A stretch of 64,000 nucleotides of DNA from Hydrogenovibrio halophilus DSM 15072. GTDB taxonomy: Bacteria; Pseudomonadota; Gammaproteobacteria; Thiomicrospirales; Thiomicrospiraceae. A model generated the notes under the pieces. The model saw only the letters and a program-made list of their open reading frames with translations, made no database searches and was not told the DNA's origin. Location: the NCBI RefSeq assembly GCF_000384235.1, contig NZ_KB913033.1, positions 1,557,164 to 1,621,163 on the forward strand, written 5' to 3'. This document shows positions 10,201 through 19,601 of this stretch, one piece after another. The position numbers and the translations under genes were made by a program. Each line of letters opens with the position of its first letter. Position 1 is the first letter of the stretch.

Positions 10201-10815
10201 GTCAAACCGTTCTTCACTGTTGGTTTCAACGACCTTTTGGTAATTCATTTGTGACAACAGTGCCGTGATCGCAATGCCGATGACGACCAGCGTGGTGCCA
10301 ATGGCCGCCAGTTTGGGCATGATTTTGAGGCGGTAAAACGGGTTGAGCCGGTTCCGTCTCTCTCTTCCCGGGGTGTCAATGTGCCCGTGGTGAATGATTT
10401 TTTTGCCGGCACTGATGTCTTTGTAGGCCTGTGCAGCGGCGGTTTTGTCGCTTTCTGGTGGCGGGGTGCGCACGGAAATGTAGCCAGTGACCTGACCGTT
10501 TTCCACTACGGGGGCGGCATTGGCAATCACCCAGTAATAGCGCCCGTCCTTGGCGCGGTTCTTGACAAGTTGGGTCCAGCCTTGACCCGCCTGCAAAGTG
10601 TCCCAGAAATCCTTGAACACGGCTTTGGGCACATCGGGGTGACGCAGAATGTTGTGCGGCTGGCCAATGATTTCATCGTGCTCATATCCACTCACTTCGA
10701 TGAATTCGGAGTTGGCTTCGAGTATGGTTCCCTTCAGATCCGTCCGGGAGATCAAACGATAATGATCGGGAACGCGGATTTCTTCATTGATTAACGGGCG
10801 GTCATTTGGGTTCAT
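7261..10815 (-). CDS. methyl-accepting chemotaxis protein: PAS, TM, HAMP repeats, MA, CZB, C-terminal pentapeptide
   Basis: Chemoreceptor of 1184 residues, more than twice the usual length. In order: an Aer-like PAS domain (about 15-120), TM1 (about 168-189), a periplasmic sensor domain of roughly 270 residues, TM2 (about 455-480), a HAMP, and further HAMP-like repeats such as [17 protein letters not shown] and [17 protein letters not shown]. Next comes a signalling domain with the hairpin tip [24 protein letters not shown] zinc-binding domain follows, with the conserved His-x3-Trp-Lys (HRQWK) and HTKCALGQW. Last is a Gln/Ser/Pro-rich tail ending in EWSEF, which fits the aromatic-x-x-aromatic CheR/CheB tethering pentapeptide. 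ATG 10815 (after AAAGG) is preferred to TTG 10845. It is monocistronic. The ligand is unknown; PAS plus CZB suggests redox or zinc/oxidant sensing. Confidence 0.93.
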   Translation of the reverse strand: MNPNDRPLINEEIRVPDHYRLISRTDLKGTILEANSEFIEVSGYEHDEIIGQPHNILRHPDVPKAVFKDFWDTLQAGQGWTQLVKNRAKDGRYYWVIANAAPVVENGQVTGYISVRTPPPESDKTAAAQAYKDISAGKKIIHHGHIDTPGRERRNRLNPFYRLKIMPKLAAIGTTLVVIGIAITALLSQMNYQKVVETNSEERFDQINERMDALVANVRAGDISMALGFANHPDIQAALESDYGYLAKQTVDQKIQTVESAHGIKPKVHVHDARGHSFYRSWTDKTGDDISTFRYTVNQVREQKQTVGGMELGRAGIAIRSVAPVYHSDNGEVVGSVEVVTGIDNLRNRFKDRDIHYASILTDDALDIAQKAQGNPKVGPYTLSSTELFNPETVSRIQNVDINRLIDQGYLVTEDRFIVALPITDTNNDLIGYHLLDENLQKLNTLNAHSFDAAVDTVIKVAVSMILLILIFLLIIRSNMVKPIKRIARTMDHARDTGNLSERADARIPNEMGMLAEAYNGQMQMTQVAMGEAGRMMKDISEGRLKTSTVIPMTGDFEVLKRNLNSASEQLSGTFDEIRHVLQEIHAGNFSYQTSGTALGEFKNALHDAQASMSVLKGVFYEVNELMSQVAQGFFGKRITAKAEGEMQVLKDNINESLDSLEAIIENATKVMVAQGSGDLKQRINMETDGTLAVLREGINNSVSNVSSLMAQTTYSVNRLANGTMDISTDVIDLSSRTQQQAASLQETAASMEQITSTIQQTANNASDANEAATLSLKEAQDANKVVHRTIESINEINEASTKISEITSLIDSIAFQTNLLALNAAVEAARAGEHGRGFAVVAGEVRSLAGKSSDAAKDIRGLIDNTVEKVQEGAKLADESGKALELINGSIEKIGNYVKEISDTTAEQAKGVEQVNTAISSIDQVTQQNSALVEKTADRTADMSRLAEEVQKVIGTFKIDLRQIGFETAMQTGKFVFAHARRAHRQWKGLVLAYVEGIDAEFNRETATDHTKCALGQWMYGEEGQEYMRMPEMQEVEKWHTELHATIKRILEAHENEDIETVKREFDKLDEASEKVISGLTQAEEAVARKHQNEERQQAKRSEERKALSSKPAEQKQSGRATSTGSNQQRSTPQRSSQSPSQQSGQAHKATTHRAAPARDAGTQTPPPPQPAHTKDEDEWSEF

Positions 10816-11034
10816 AAGTCCGTGCCTTTTGATGATTTTTTGCAAGGGTCACTTCAGTTTGATTGCTAAAAATGTAACCCTGATACGCTTTTTTTTCAAC
10901 AAATCTTTGATGTCAAAGGGTTTTAATGCTTGAAATGTGACTCCTGTGTCACAAACTGGCGGCGTTTTTTGCCTGCTCGGTTCTGTCTGAGTGCTCATAA
11001 GCACAGACCGTGCCTGTTTTGTTGGTTTTAGGAT

Positions 11035-11562
11035 TCAGGCGTGATCGGTTTTTTTCAGGTCCTTGGGGCGAACATAATGCAGCAATCGGGCCGAAGCCTG
11101 AGGCGCTTGGAGAGCCTTTTCCGGCAATAACAAGTGCGCCAGTGTGGCGGTTGGAAAAGGTTTGTTGTGCCCCAAAGCCGCTGCGTCAGACCCGATCAGG
11201 CGGGCCAGAAACTGCTCAAAACCGGGGTTGTGCCCCACCCACAACAGGCGCTGTGTCTGGGCAGGAAAGTTGGCCAGCAGGCTTTCCAGCCTTTCGGTGT
11301 CAGCCAGATACAGCGCGTCCACCGTCTCAACCGGAATGGTTTTGGGCAGTTGCAGGCGTTTTAATGTCTGTTGCGCGCGTTTGGCTGACGACACCCAGAC
11401 CGCATCGGGCCATAATTGCTGCTGATCCAGCCAGGCCGCGATTTTGCAGACCGATTTTTTGCCCTTGTCGGAGATGGGTCTTTCCCGGTCCGGCAGTTCC
11501 GGGTCTTTCCAGTCCGATTTGGCATGACGCAGCAGTAGCAGTTCTTTGAACGGATCGGCCAT
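11035..11562 (-). CDS. sixA: SixA-type phosphohistidine phosphatase
   Basis: A 175-residue histidine phosphatase superfamily protein. LLLLRHAKSDW near the N-terminus carries the catalytic Arg-His, and WVGHNPGFEQF near residue 100 carries the second catalytic His. Length and the RHAKS(D/S)W signature match SixA, which removes phosphate from phosphohistidine in HPt domains or the nitrogen PTS. GGAGG lies just before ATG 11562. It lies 22 bases downstream of pyrE on the same strand, so the two are probably cotranscribed. No cognate histidine kinase is in the window, so its partner is unknown. Confidence 0.85.
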   Translation of the reverse strand: MADPFKELLLLRHAKSDWKDPELPDRERPISDKGKKSVCKIAAWLDQQQLWPDAVWVSSAKRAQQTLKRLQLPKTIPVETVDALYLADTERLESLLANFPAQTQRLLWVGHNPGFEQFLARLIGSDAAALGHNKPFPTATLAHLLLPEKALQAPQASARLLHYVRPKDLKKTDHA

Positions 11563-11584
11563 GGCGTTGAATCCTCCGTTGGTA

Positions 11585-12283
11585 TCAAATACCGTATTGG
11601 GCCTGATAAGTCTGCATGGCCTTGAGAATCGCGGTCTGATCCAGACCCAGTTCCGCAGGCAGCGTTTGTTCGGTCAGGTAATCGATCAGATCCTGCAGAC
11701 AGATCAGCCGGATCACCGGCAGATTGAAGGTGGTTTCCACTTCTTCGATGGCCGATTGTTCGCTTTGGCCTTTTTCCATGCGATCCAGAGCAATGACCAC
11801 GCCAGCCGGTTGGGCGTTCTGGGCCTGAATCAGGTCAATCGCTTCGCGAATGGCGGTGCCGGCGGTGATCACGTCATCAATGATCAGAACCCGCCCCTGC
11901 AGAGGGTGGCCCACAATGTTTCCGCCCTCACCATGATCCTTGGCTTCCTTGCGGTTGAAGGCGTAAGGCACATCCATGTCGTGGCGAGTGGCCAGCGCGG
12001 TACTGGTGGCCGCGGCCAGGGGGATGCCTTTGTAAGCGGGACCGAACAGGACATCGAAATCCAGTGCGCTTTTGGCAATCGCCTGGGCATAGATGTCAGA
12101 CAGTTTCGCCAACTGGCCACCGGTGTTGAACAGACCGGCATTGAAAAAGTAAGGGCTTTGGCGACCCGATTTGAGGGTGAATTGCCCCAGCTTGAGCACG
12201 CCCGTCTGCAGAACCAGTTCGATGAAGGCGGTTTTTTGTGAGGGGGTCAGCGGGCTTTTGTTGAGCGAAGTGTTGTCAGTCAT
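11585..12283 (-). CDS. pyrE: orotate phosphoribosyltransferase
   Basis: Converts orotate and PRPP to orotidine monophosphate in pyrimidine synthesis. The PRPP-binding signature [13 protein letters not shown] is intact. [14 protein letters not shown] near the N-terminus and [13 protein letters not shown] (the flexible catalytic loop) are typical of PyrE. The ATG at 12283 gives 232 residues, slightly longer than the E. coli enzyme; a more upstream ATG at 12322 would add an unusual extension. Followed by sixA with a short gap. Confidence 0.93.
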   Translation of the reverse strand: MTDNTSLNKSPLTPSQKTAFIELVLQTGVLKLGQFTLKSGRQSPYFFNAGLFNTGGQLAKLSDIYAQAIAKSALDFDVLFGPAYKGIPLAAATSTALATRHDMDVPYAFNRKEAKDHGEGGNIVGHPLQGRVLIIDDVITAGTAIREAIDLIQAQNAQPAGVVIALDRMEKGQSEQSAIEEVETTFNLPVIRLICLQDLIDYLTEQTLPAELGLDQTAILKAMQTYQAQYGI

Positions 12284-12435
12284 ACAATCTTGGTTTGTGA
12301 TCAAAGAAAACCATTTTACCATTTTCGGAATTTTATGGGGTGCGAATGGAGTTGGCACGCTTCTCGCGTTATGTTCGTCAAAGCAGGCACGACTGACAAT
12401 AAATTGACAGTATCAACATTTGCGAGGCACCCGTT

Positions 12436-12933
12436 ATGTCCATTGATTTACGCCAGGTAGAACCCTTGGGATCCAAAAGCCTTTTGCTGGAACAGGCCTT
12501 GCGCCGCCAGCGGAGTCGTCAGGAAATTGACTACGACGATTACGACATGTCCGACATGGTCGCGCCCGACTACGAATGGTTGAAAGAAGACAAAACCGCC
12601 ATTCAGGGGCTGGTCAAACAAATGGATGCGTCCATCGGTCAGTTGTCGAAACAAATGCACGAATTGGAAAACCGCACTGAGCGCAGCCGGTCCAAGTTGG
12701 AAAAAGAACAGCAGTTGCTCTATAAACAGATTCGTACTTTGAACGGTTTGATGAAACGTCAGGTGGACATTTTCAGTTCGGTGGAACACCAGGCCGAAGA
12801 GATCGAAATCAAAAACAACAATCTGATCCCGCAGGTGGGTATTGGTTTGATTGCCGGTCTGATGTCGGCGGTGACCATTCTGGTGACCGCGCCCTGGCTG
12901 ACGGTCCTGATTGATATGGTGCGTGCGGCCTGA
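12436..12933 (+). CDS. unrecognised coiled-coil protein with C-terminal membrane segment
   Basis: I do not recognise a family. The 165-residue protein has a charged N-terminus with an acidic Tyr-rich stretch (IDYDDYDMSDM, about 31-41) and a long coiled coil from about 55 to 125. It ends in a hydrophobic segment from about 133 to 160 (PQVGIGLIAGLMSAVTILV) that looks like a membrane anchor. It has no signal peptide, so the coiled coil should be cytoplasmic. GAGG precedes ATG 12436. It lies between pyrE (divergent) and the reductase gene. The layout recalls small membrane-tethered scaffold proteins, but no function can be assigned. Confidence 0.6.
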   Translation: MSIDLRQVEPLGSKSLLLEQALRRQRSRQEIDYDDYDMSDMVAPDYEWLKEDKTAIQGLVKQMDASIGQLSKQMHELENRTERSRSKLEKEQQLLYKQIRTLNGLMKRQVDIFSSVEHQAEEIEIKNNNLIPQVGIGLIAGLMSAVTILVTAPWLTVLIDMVRAA

Positions 12934-13009
12934 TCATCTGCTCAGAATGCTTTGGCAGACTCGATTTTCAGGCTTATAATTCTGGTTTGACCCGAATCAG
13001 GAGCCTGCG

Positions 13010-14155
13010 ATGCAAGCCGAAGTGGTGTTTAACCGACTGCTGACCCCCGAGGCCGACAAGGCCATTTACCATTTGCGTTTGTCTTTGCCATCGCCGCTGA
13101 ATTACCAGCCGGGCGACTGGCTGATGGTCACCCCTCATAACCCGCCCCAACTGGTGCAGGCCTGTCTGGAAGCACTGGGCTTGTCTGAACAGACCCTGAT
13201 TGCCTTGCCAAAACACGATGAGATGCCGTTGGGCCAGGCGCTGCATGCGCATCTGGAACTGACCCAGTTGCAGCCGGCGGTTCTTAACAAGCTGCAGCGC
13301 CGGTTTGGCTGGTCGCTCTGGCCCGATCGTCAGGCGATGATGGCCTTTGCCGAAAACCGGGATCTGCTGGATCTGATCGAATTTCTGAAAACGGCACACC
13401 CGGAACTGACGCAACCGGAAAAGGCGCTGGCTTTCTGTCAGTTACTGGCCCCTTTATCGCCCCGGTTTTATTCCATTGCTTCCGCCCCGGATGCGCTGGG
13501 GGAGACGCAGGTGGATTTGCTTTACCGGCAGGTGGTGTATGAGCGGGCGCGTCGAATGCGTTATGGGGCCGCCAGCAATGTGCTCAGCGGCAGTCAGCCG
13601 GGGGACTTGCTGGACGTAGACCATAACCCCAATCCGCATTTCAAGTTGCCCGAAGATCAACCCGATTCCGAGGCCGATGCGCGCGCACCGCTCATTTTGA
13701 TTGGTGCCGGAACCGGTTTGGCACCGTATTTCGGCTTTCTTCAGCGTCGTTTTGCCGAGCATGCAAGTCATCAGAACCACCAAAACAACCAGGCCTGGTT
13801 GTTTTTTGGGGAAGCCCATGCCGGGAAAACCGATTTGTTGCGTGCGGTCTTGCCGGAACCGATTTTAACGGCCTGGCAACAGCAGGGCTTGCAGGTCACC
13901 ACCGCGTTTTCGCGCGATCAGGCAGAAAAAATTTACGTGCAGCAACGGCTGTGGCAAGCCCGCTCCGAGGTCATGGCCTGGCTTGACCAGGGCGCGTACC
14001 TGTATCTGTGCGGCGATCAGGCGCAAATGGCCACCCAGGTGGCGCAATGTCTGATCGAGATTTTGCAGCAGGAAGGCGGCCAGACGCCGGATCAGGCTCA
14101 GGCTACCTGGAAGCATTGGCGTCAGATCAAGCGGGTGCAATACGACGTTTATTGA
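13010..14155 (+). CDS. CysJ/P450-reductase-like FAD-NADPH domain without FMN domain
   Basis: A 381-residue protein corresponding to the FAD- and NADPH-binding half of sulfite reductase flavoprotein CysJ. PRFYSIASAP (about 157-166) is the FAD-binding RxYS motif, AASNVLSG matches the FAD pyrophosphate loop, and GAGTGLAPYFGFLQRR the NADPH pyrophosphate loop. YLYLCGDQAQMA is the NADPH ribose/CGD motif, and the C-terminus QIKRVQYDVY matches the family's terminal (R)YxxDVY with its aromatic residue stacking on FAD. There is no flavodoxin-like domain before it: AGGAG precedes ATG 13010 and the protein begins directly in the FAD domain. It probably passes electrons from NADPH to a separate flavodoxin or other acceptor. 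It carries palindrome copy 2. Confidence 0.8.
   Translation: MQAEVVFNRLLTPEADKAIYHLRLSLPSPLNYQPGDWLMVTPHNPPQLVQACLEALGLSEQTLIALPKHDEMPLGQALHAHLELTQLQPAVLNKLQRRFGWSLWPDRQAMMAFAENRDLLDLIEFLKTAHPELTQPEKALAFCQLLAPLSPRFYSIASAPDALGETQVDLLYRQVVYERARRMRYGAASNVLSGSQPGDLLDVDHNPNPHFKLPEDQPDSEADARAPLILIGAGTGLAPYFGFLQRRFAEHASHQNHQNNQAWLFFGEAHAGKTDLLRAVLPEPILTAWQQQGLQVTTAFSRDQAEKIYVQQRLWQARSEVMAWLDQGAYLYLCGDQAQMATQVAQCLIEILQQEGGQTPDQAQATWKHWRQIKRVQYDVY
13788..13799. repeat. ACCAGGCCTGGT palindrome, copy 2 (inside reductase gene)
   Basis: Exact core. The perfect symmetry extends to 24 bp (13782-13805). It is read in frame as NNQAWLF on the + strand. Confidence 0.95.
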
Positions 14156-14401
14156 AGGCTCACTCTCATCCTGAGCGAAGCCAAACGGGCCTTTGAAGGG
14201 AGAGTGCAGGATCGGAAAAGATCCCTCCACTTCGGTCGGGATGACAGTCACTTTTCTGCTTGGCCTGTTTAAAACAGGAAGTATGTCACCCTGAGCGAAG
14301 CCGAAGGGTCTTTTGACGGTGTGCAGGGTTGAAAAGGTTTCTCTCCGGTCGGGATGACCGCCTTTTTGAGCAGGCCTGGTCAAAAAGGGAACTGTGACAT
14401 T
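14156..14401. repeat. REP-like interspersed repeat cluster B
   Basis: Intergenic stretch between two convergent genes. Forward half-units CATCCTGAGCGAAGCC (14167-14182) and TGTCACCCTGAGCGAAGCC (14284-14302) alternate with reverse half-units ACTTCGGTCGGGATGACA (14229-14246) and CCGGTCGGGATGACC (14345-14359). Each pair ends in a degenerate copy of the window's palindrome: GGCCTGTTTAAAACAGG (14262-14278) and AGCAGGCCTGGTCAAAAA (14369-14386). The last forms a 28-bp inverted repeat (14361-14388) with one mismatched pair and may terminate both genes. Confidence 0.8.
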
Positions 14402-17203
14402 TTAATGCGGTGGGTTTAAGGCACTGAGAAACACCTGTGCGGAATGCAAGGCGTTGCGCTGGGCGAAGTCGGCCATCTGGTGACGACAACTGGTGCCGGT
14501 GGCCACCACCCAGTCTTCGCTGTCAGCGCTTTCCAGCGCCGGAAGAATGGCCTGGTTGGCAATCTTGTGTGACACATCGTAGTGTTTGTAGCCAAACTCG
14601 CCTGACATGCCACAACAGCCGGATGCAATCACCTTCAGTTCCAGCTCGGGGATTAATGACAGCGCGGACTGAGCATCGGCGGCATCACTGATCGATTTCT
14701 GATGACAATGCACATGCAGCCAGACTTTGCGCGGCAAAGGTTGGAACGCAAACGGCCACTGCTGATGCAGATCCAGAACCAGCTCTTCAAACAATTGTAC
14801 CTGTGAAAACGACCAGGCCTGGTCATTTGCCGGGGCAATCAGGTCTTTGGCTTCGTCGCGCCAGACCAACGTATCCGAAGGTTCCAGTCCCACAATTCGG
14901 TCTTCTTTTCGCACATCGGCCAGCGCCTGGCAGGTGTCTTTCAAAGCGGTTTTGGCCGCCGGAATCAGCCCCTGGCTTAACAGTGCTCTGGGCGAGTGCT
15001 TTAAAAAGACGGGTTTGACCTGATAGCCGGATTGGCTCAGAAAGCTCAGTGCGGCCTGGCCGATGGCCGGTTCCTGATAATGGCTGTAGAGGTCCACCAG
15101 TACCCAGATTACGGGGCGGTCATCGGAGGCGGTGCTCGTTTTCCGAGCCTGTTTCTGCCACCAGCGTGAGAGCGGCTGAGCCTGCAGACGGGGCAGGGGA
15201 CGGCGTGTGTCCACACCCATCAGTTTTTTGACCAGAGAGCGATCCTGTACCCAGTTGTAAAGGCCCGGCAGCAACGCGCCCGCTTGCATCAACAAGCCGT
15301 AGTAACGGATCGACAGGCGGCTGAGGCTGAAAAGCCGGGTCTGATAGAGCATTTCGGATTTGAGTCGCGCCATGTCCACGCTGGCGGGGCATTCGGACTG
15401 ACAGGCTTTGCAGCCCAGACACAGTTCCAGCGCATCACGCAGTTCGGGCGCTTTCAATGCCTGAATCGGGTTGGGTTCGGTCAGAGCGCGGCGCAGCAGA
15501 TTGGCGCGGCCGCGGGTGGAATAATTTTCTTCGCGCGTGGCCTGATACGACGGACACATGGTGCCGCGCCCGGCGGATTTGCGACAGGCGCCCGCGCCAT
15601 TGCACTTTTCCACTGCGTCCATCAGGCTCAAATCGGCCTGCCAGTCATAACCGGGCGTGAGGTCCACGATCGGCTGTCGGTCGGCGCGCAGATTCGCTGT
15701 GATCGGGGCTTCGCCAATGATGACGCCGGGATTGAACAAGAAGTTGGGGTCAAATATGGCCTTCAGGTCGACCAGGTGCTGATACACCGCGTCGCCGAGC
15801 TGTTCACGGATAAAGGGCGCACGAATGCGGCCATCGCCGTGTTCGCCCGAAATCGCCCCGCGGTATTTCTTGACCAGCTGGCTGCTGCGTTCGGCCACGG
15901 TCTGAAAGTGTTTACGGCCTTCTTCGGTCGCCAGGTCCATTTCCGGGCGCACATGAATCAGGCCCACCGACGCGTGACCGTAATAGACGCAACCCAGTCC
16001 CAGATCCGACATAATCGCCTGGGTTTCGCGGTAAAAGTCGGGCAGGGACGCCACCGGCACCGCGGCGTCTTCGATCACGGCCACGGCTTTTTTGCGGGTG
16101 GGTTTGCCCATCAGTAATCCCAGCCCGGCTTTGCGCAGATTCCAGACTTTGGCGGTATCAGCGGTTTCGATGATCGGACAGGCGTAAGCGCCCTGTTCGC
16201 GCATCCAGTCGGCCCCGTCGTGTAAACGCTGGCGCAACCGCTCGGGGTTGTCATCAAACAGTTCCACCACCAGAACGGCCTCGGGATCGCCCTGCACCCA
16301 GAAACGGTTGCGGGTCTGGTCGCGGTTGTTGCGGGTGCCGTCCAGCGTGGGTTTGTCGATCAGCTCAATCGCCGCCGGGTTGCGTGGCAAAAAGTCGGGC
16401 ACCGAACGCATGGCGGTGTCCATGCAGTCGAAATGGGCGCAGAACACCTGGCTGTGCTGGGGCAGGTCCACCAGATTCAGGGTGGCCTGGGTGATGAATC
16501 CCAGTGTGCCCTCGCTGCCGCAGATCAGTGGGGTCAGGTTAAACGGTTTGCCATTGGGGTTGAAGGGCTGGTGATCACGGTAGAGCACGTCCAGCGCGTA
16601 GCCGGTGGTGCGGCGGATGATCGAGGCATCGGGAAAGGCATCGACAATGGCCGCGCCGTGTTGTGTCAGCAGCGCCAGCACCTCGCGGTAAATTTCGCCT
16701 TCAAGCGTGTCCAGCGCCTGTTTCTGCTGGAGTTCCTCGGCGGTCAGATCGCGAAAGGTGACCTCATGGCCATCGGCCAGAATCATGTTCACGCTTTTGA
16801 CGTGATCGCGGGTGGTGCCGTAATAAACCGAATAGGCCCCACAGGAGTTGTTGCCGATCATGCCACCGATCATGGCGCGGTTGGACGTGGAGGTGTCGGG
16901 GGCAAAACGCAGGCCAGCGGATCGGACGTAGTCGTTCAGATCGTCCTGAATCACGCCCGGTTCCACCACCACTTCCCTGTCTTCGGGACGAAAATCGAGA
17001 ATGCGGGTGAAGTGTTTGGAAATGTCCAGCAACAGGCCCGAACCAATGGCCTGACCACCCAGGGACGTACCGCCGGCGCGCGGGGTGATGGGTTGCTTTT
17101 CGCCCAGTGCCTGACGGACCCGGCTCAGCAAGTCGGCCTGGTTTTTGGGGTAGGTAAAGGCCGCTGGCTGGATTTCAAAAACGGACGCATCGGTGGTGAT
17201 CAT
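14402..17203 (-). CDS. fused FAD-binding and Fe-S 2-hydroxyacid dehydrogenase (D-lactate/YdiJ type)
   Basis: A 933-residue fusion of a GlcD-like flavoprotein and a GlcF-like iron-sulfur protein. The FAD domain begins at once (PRAGGTSLGGQAIGSG near residue 41) and continues through GSEGTLGFITQATL. Two Cys clusters follow: CNGAGACRK with TMCPS (about 532-550), and CLGCKACQSECP (about 593-604). A C-terminal CCG domain ends with SGCCGMSGEFGYKHYD (about 860). Family members oxidise D-lactate, D-2-hydroxyglutarate or glycolate and pass electrons to quinone or cytochrome c. The N-terminus is about 40 residues shorter than in many relatives, but AGAGGAAG sits before ATG 17203. It lies 34 bases downstream of serA, whose side reaction makes D-2-hydroxyglutarate, so that substrate is attractive but inferred. 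Confidence 0.88.
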   Translation of the reverse strand: MITTDASVFEIQPAAFTYPKNQADLLSRVRQALGEKQPITPRAGGTSLGGQAIGSGLLLDISKHFTRILDFRPEDREVVVEPGVIQDDLNDYVRSAGLRFAPDTSTSNRAMIGGMIGNNSCGAYSVYYGTTRDHVKSVNMILADGHEVTFRDLTAEELQQKQALDTLEGEIYREVLALLTQHGAAIVDAFPDASIIRRTTGYALDVLYRDHQPFNPNGKPFNLTPLICGSEGTLGFITQATLNLVDLPQHSQVFCAHFDCMDTAMRSVPDFLPRNPAAIELIDKPTLDGTRNNRDQTRNRFWVQGDPEAVLVVELFDDNPERLRQRLHDGADWMREQGAYACPIIETADTAKVWNLRKAGLGLLMGKPTRKKAVAVIEDAAVPVASLPDFYRETQAIMSDLGLGCVYYGHASVGLIHVRPEMDLATEEGRKHFQTVAERSSQLVKKYRGAISGEHGDGRIRAPFIREQLGDAVYQHLVDLKAIFDPNFLFNPGVIIGEAPITANLRADRQPIVDLTPGYDWQADLSLMDAVEKCNGAGACRKSAGRGTMCPSYQATREENYSTRGRANLLRRALTEPNPIQALKAPELRDALELCLGCKACQSECPASVDMARLKSEMLYQTRLFSLSRLSIRYYGLLMQAGALLPGLYNWVQDRSLVKKLMGVDTRRPLPRLQAQPLSRWWQKQARKTSTASDDRPVIWVLVDLYSHYQEPAIGQAALSFLSQSGYQVKPVFLKHSPRALLSQGLIPAAKTALKDTCQALADVRKEDRIVGLEPSDTLVWRDEAKDLIAPANDQAWSFSQVQLFEELVLDLHQQWPFAFQPLPRKVWLHVHCHQKSISDAADAQSALSLIPELELKVIASGCCGMSGEFGYKHYDVSHKIANQAILPALESADSEDWVVATGTSCRHQMADFAQRNALHSAQVFLSALNPPH
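14812..14823. repeat. ACCAGGCCTGGT palindrome, copy 3 (inside dehydrogenase gene)
   Basis: Exact core, 14-bp symmetry (14811-14824). Read on the minus strand as NDQAWSF. Confidence 0.95.
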
Positions 17204-17237
17204 GCCGGACTTCCTCTGTGTTTTGGGGCCGAAAGGA

Positions 17238-18464
<1,227 letters not shown>

Positions 18465-18565
18465 CAGGTCTCACTCGGGAACTCAATAAAAAGAAAACGA
18501 CCGGCCTCTCGGTGTTAACCGATGCAGACCGGTCTGAAAGCGGGCAAGGATGTGCCCTTGGGTGT

Positions 18566-18874
18566 TTACGACTGCGATTGTGCGGCGTAATATTCTGCCA
18601 GTGCCTTGATTTCCTCATCCGTCAGCCCTTTGGCAAAGGGTTCCATGGTGGCGTTTTTGCGGTGGCCATCACGAAAGTCCTTCAAGGATTGTTCCAGATA
18701 GGCGGCATGCTGGCCGGCCAGTTTGGGATAAGTCGGAACCAGACTGTTGCCATTGGGGCCATGGCAGCCAACACACGTCTGCGCCTTTGCGGGTTTGTCA
18801 GCCGCCAGCGTCAGGGGGGCAAAACTGAATGCGGTCATCAGGCCGACCACAGCCGAGGCAGTTCGAAGATTCAT
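18566..18874 (-). CDS. monoheme class I cytochrome c
   Basis: Small periplasmic cytochrome of 102 residues. It has a Sec signal (hydrophobic AVVGLMTAFSF, cut after TLA), one heme site CVGCH at about residue 33, and a distal Met in NATMEPFAKGLTDEEIKALAEYYA. The fold resembles one half of cytochrome c4 or a c553. AAGGGA precedes ATG 18874; an in-frame upstream start would spoil the signal peptide. It likely shuttles electrons between periplasmic dehydrogenases and terminal oxidases. A second monoheme cytochrome follows at 19119-19421, and both lie on the minus strand. Confidence 0.88.
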   Translation of the reverse strand: MNLRTASAVVGLMTAFSFAPLTLAADKPAKAQTCVGCHGPNGNSLVPTYPKLAGQHAAYLEQSLKDFRDGHRKNATMEPFAKGLTDEEIKALAEYYAAQSQS

Positions 18875-19052
18875 AAACACAGATCCCTTAGGGTTACACA
18901 AGGTGGTTACAGGCTCCAGAGTCCTTTTTGCTGATCAGAAGCGGTGCATTCTGGCCATTTGTCGCCATTTTTAAAATGTTTGCACAGGACTCACGAAATT
19001 GGAGTTAATATTTAAGCGGATTCGGGTCCCCGGGTCAAGCGACAACGGGCAT

Positions 19053-19080
19053 AAAAAAAGCCGCACTATGGCGGCTTTGA
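19053..19080 (-). terminator. terminator of cytochrome c gene
   Basis: An 8-bp stem (19057-19064 with 19071-19078, loop ACTATG) is followed on the minus strand by a run of T (A-run 19053-19059 on +). It ends the 19119-19421 gene. Confidence 0.75.
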
Positions 19081-19118
19081 TTTATTGCCTAGCTTAGCTC
19101 TAGAGCCAGCTGCAACGA

Positions 19119-19421
19119 TTACAGCGATGCTGTGTAAGCAGCAATGTTTTCAATGTCGGCGTCAGACAGGTTAGCAGCCATTGGCGCCATCATGGACGTC
19201 ATTGGACCAACTTGCTCACCGGCACGGTATTTTTTCAGCAGGTCAGCGATTTCCGCTGTGTCACGTCCGGCCAGAGCAGGACCGACTCCACCTTCACCGG
19301 CAGCACCGTGGCACCCAACACAGGTTGAATAAGCGGATTTGCCAGCTTCTGCGCTTGCTGCCTGTGCAGAACCCAGAGTCATCAAAGAAGTTGCTGTGAT
19401 AGCCAATAATAGTTTTTTCAT
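19119..19421 (-). CDS. monoheme class I cytochrome c
   Basis: A 100-residue periplasmic cytochrome. MKKLLLAITATSLMTLGSAQA is a clean signal peptide. The heme motif CVGCHGAAGEGG lies near residue 34, and a Met-rich stretch (GPMTSMMAPMAANLSD) contains the probable sixth ligand. The C-terminal helix DIENIAAYTASL is typical of class I cytochromes. It is related to the neighbouring cytochrome but differs clearly in the Met loop. It has its own terminator on one side and about 180 AT-rich bases on the other, so it is probably a single-gene unit. The redox partner is unknown. Confidence 0.9.
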   Translation of the reverse strand: MKKLLLAITATSLMTLGSAQAASAEAGKSAYSTCVGCHGAAGEGGVGPALAGRDTAEIADLLKKYRAGEQVGPMTSMMAPMAANLSDADIENIAAYTASL

Positions 19422-19601
19422 TTTTGTACTCTCCTAAGCACCATGTCACAATTCAGGTTTAAACCTGTGCTTATTACAATGCAAACGCCAGAATTAGTCA
19501 AGTTGGAACTTTGAAGGGAGTTTGACCAAAGTGTGACTCTGCCGTGTTCGCCCATGCGGGGAAGTGGAGTAGAATGGGCACAAACCGACAGGAGACGAGG
19601 C

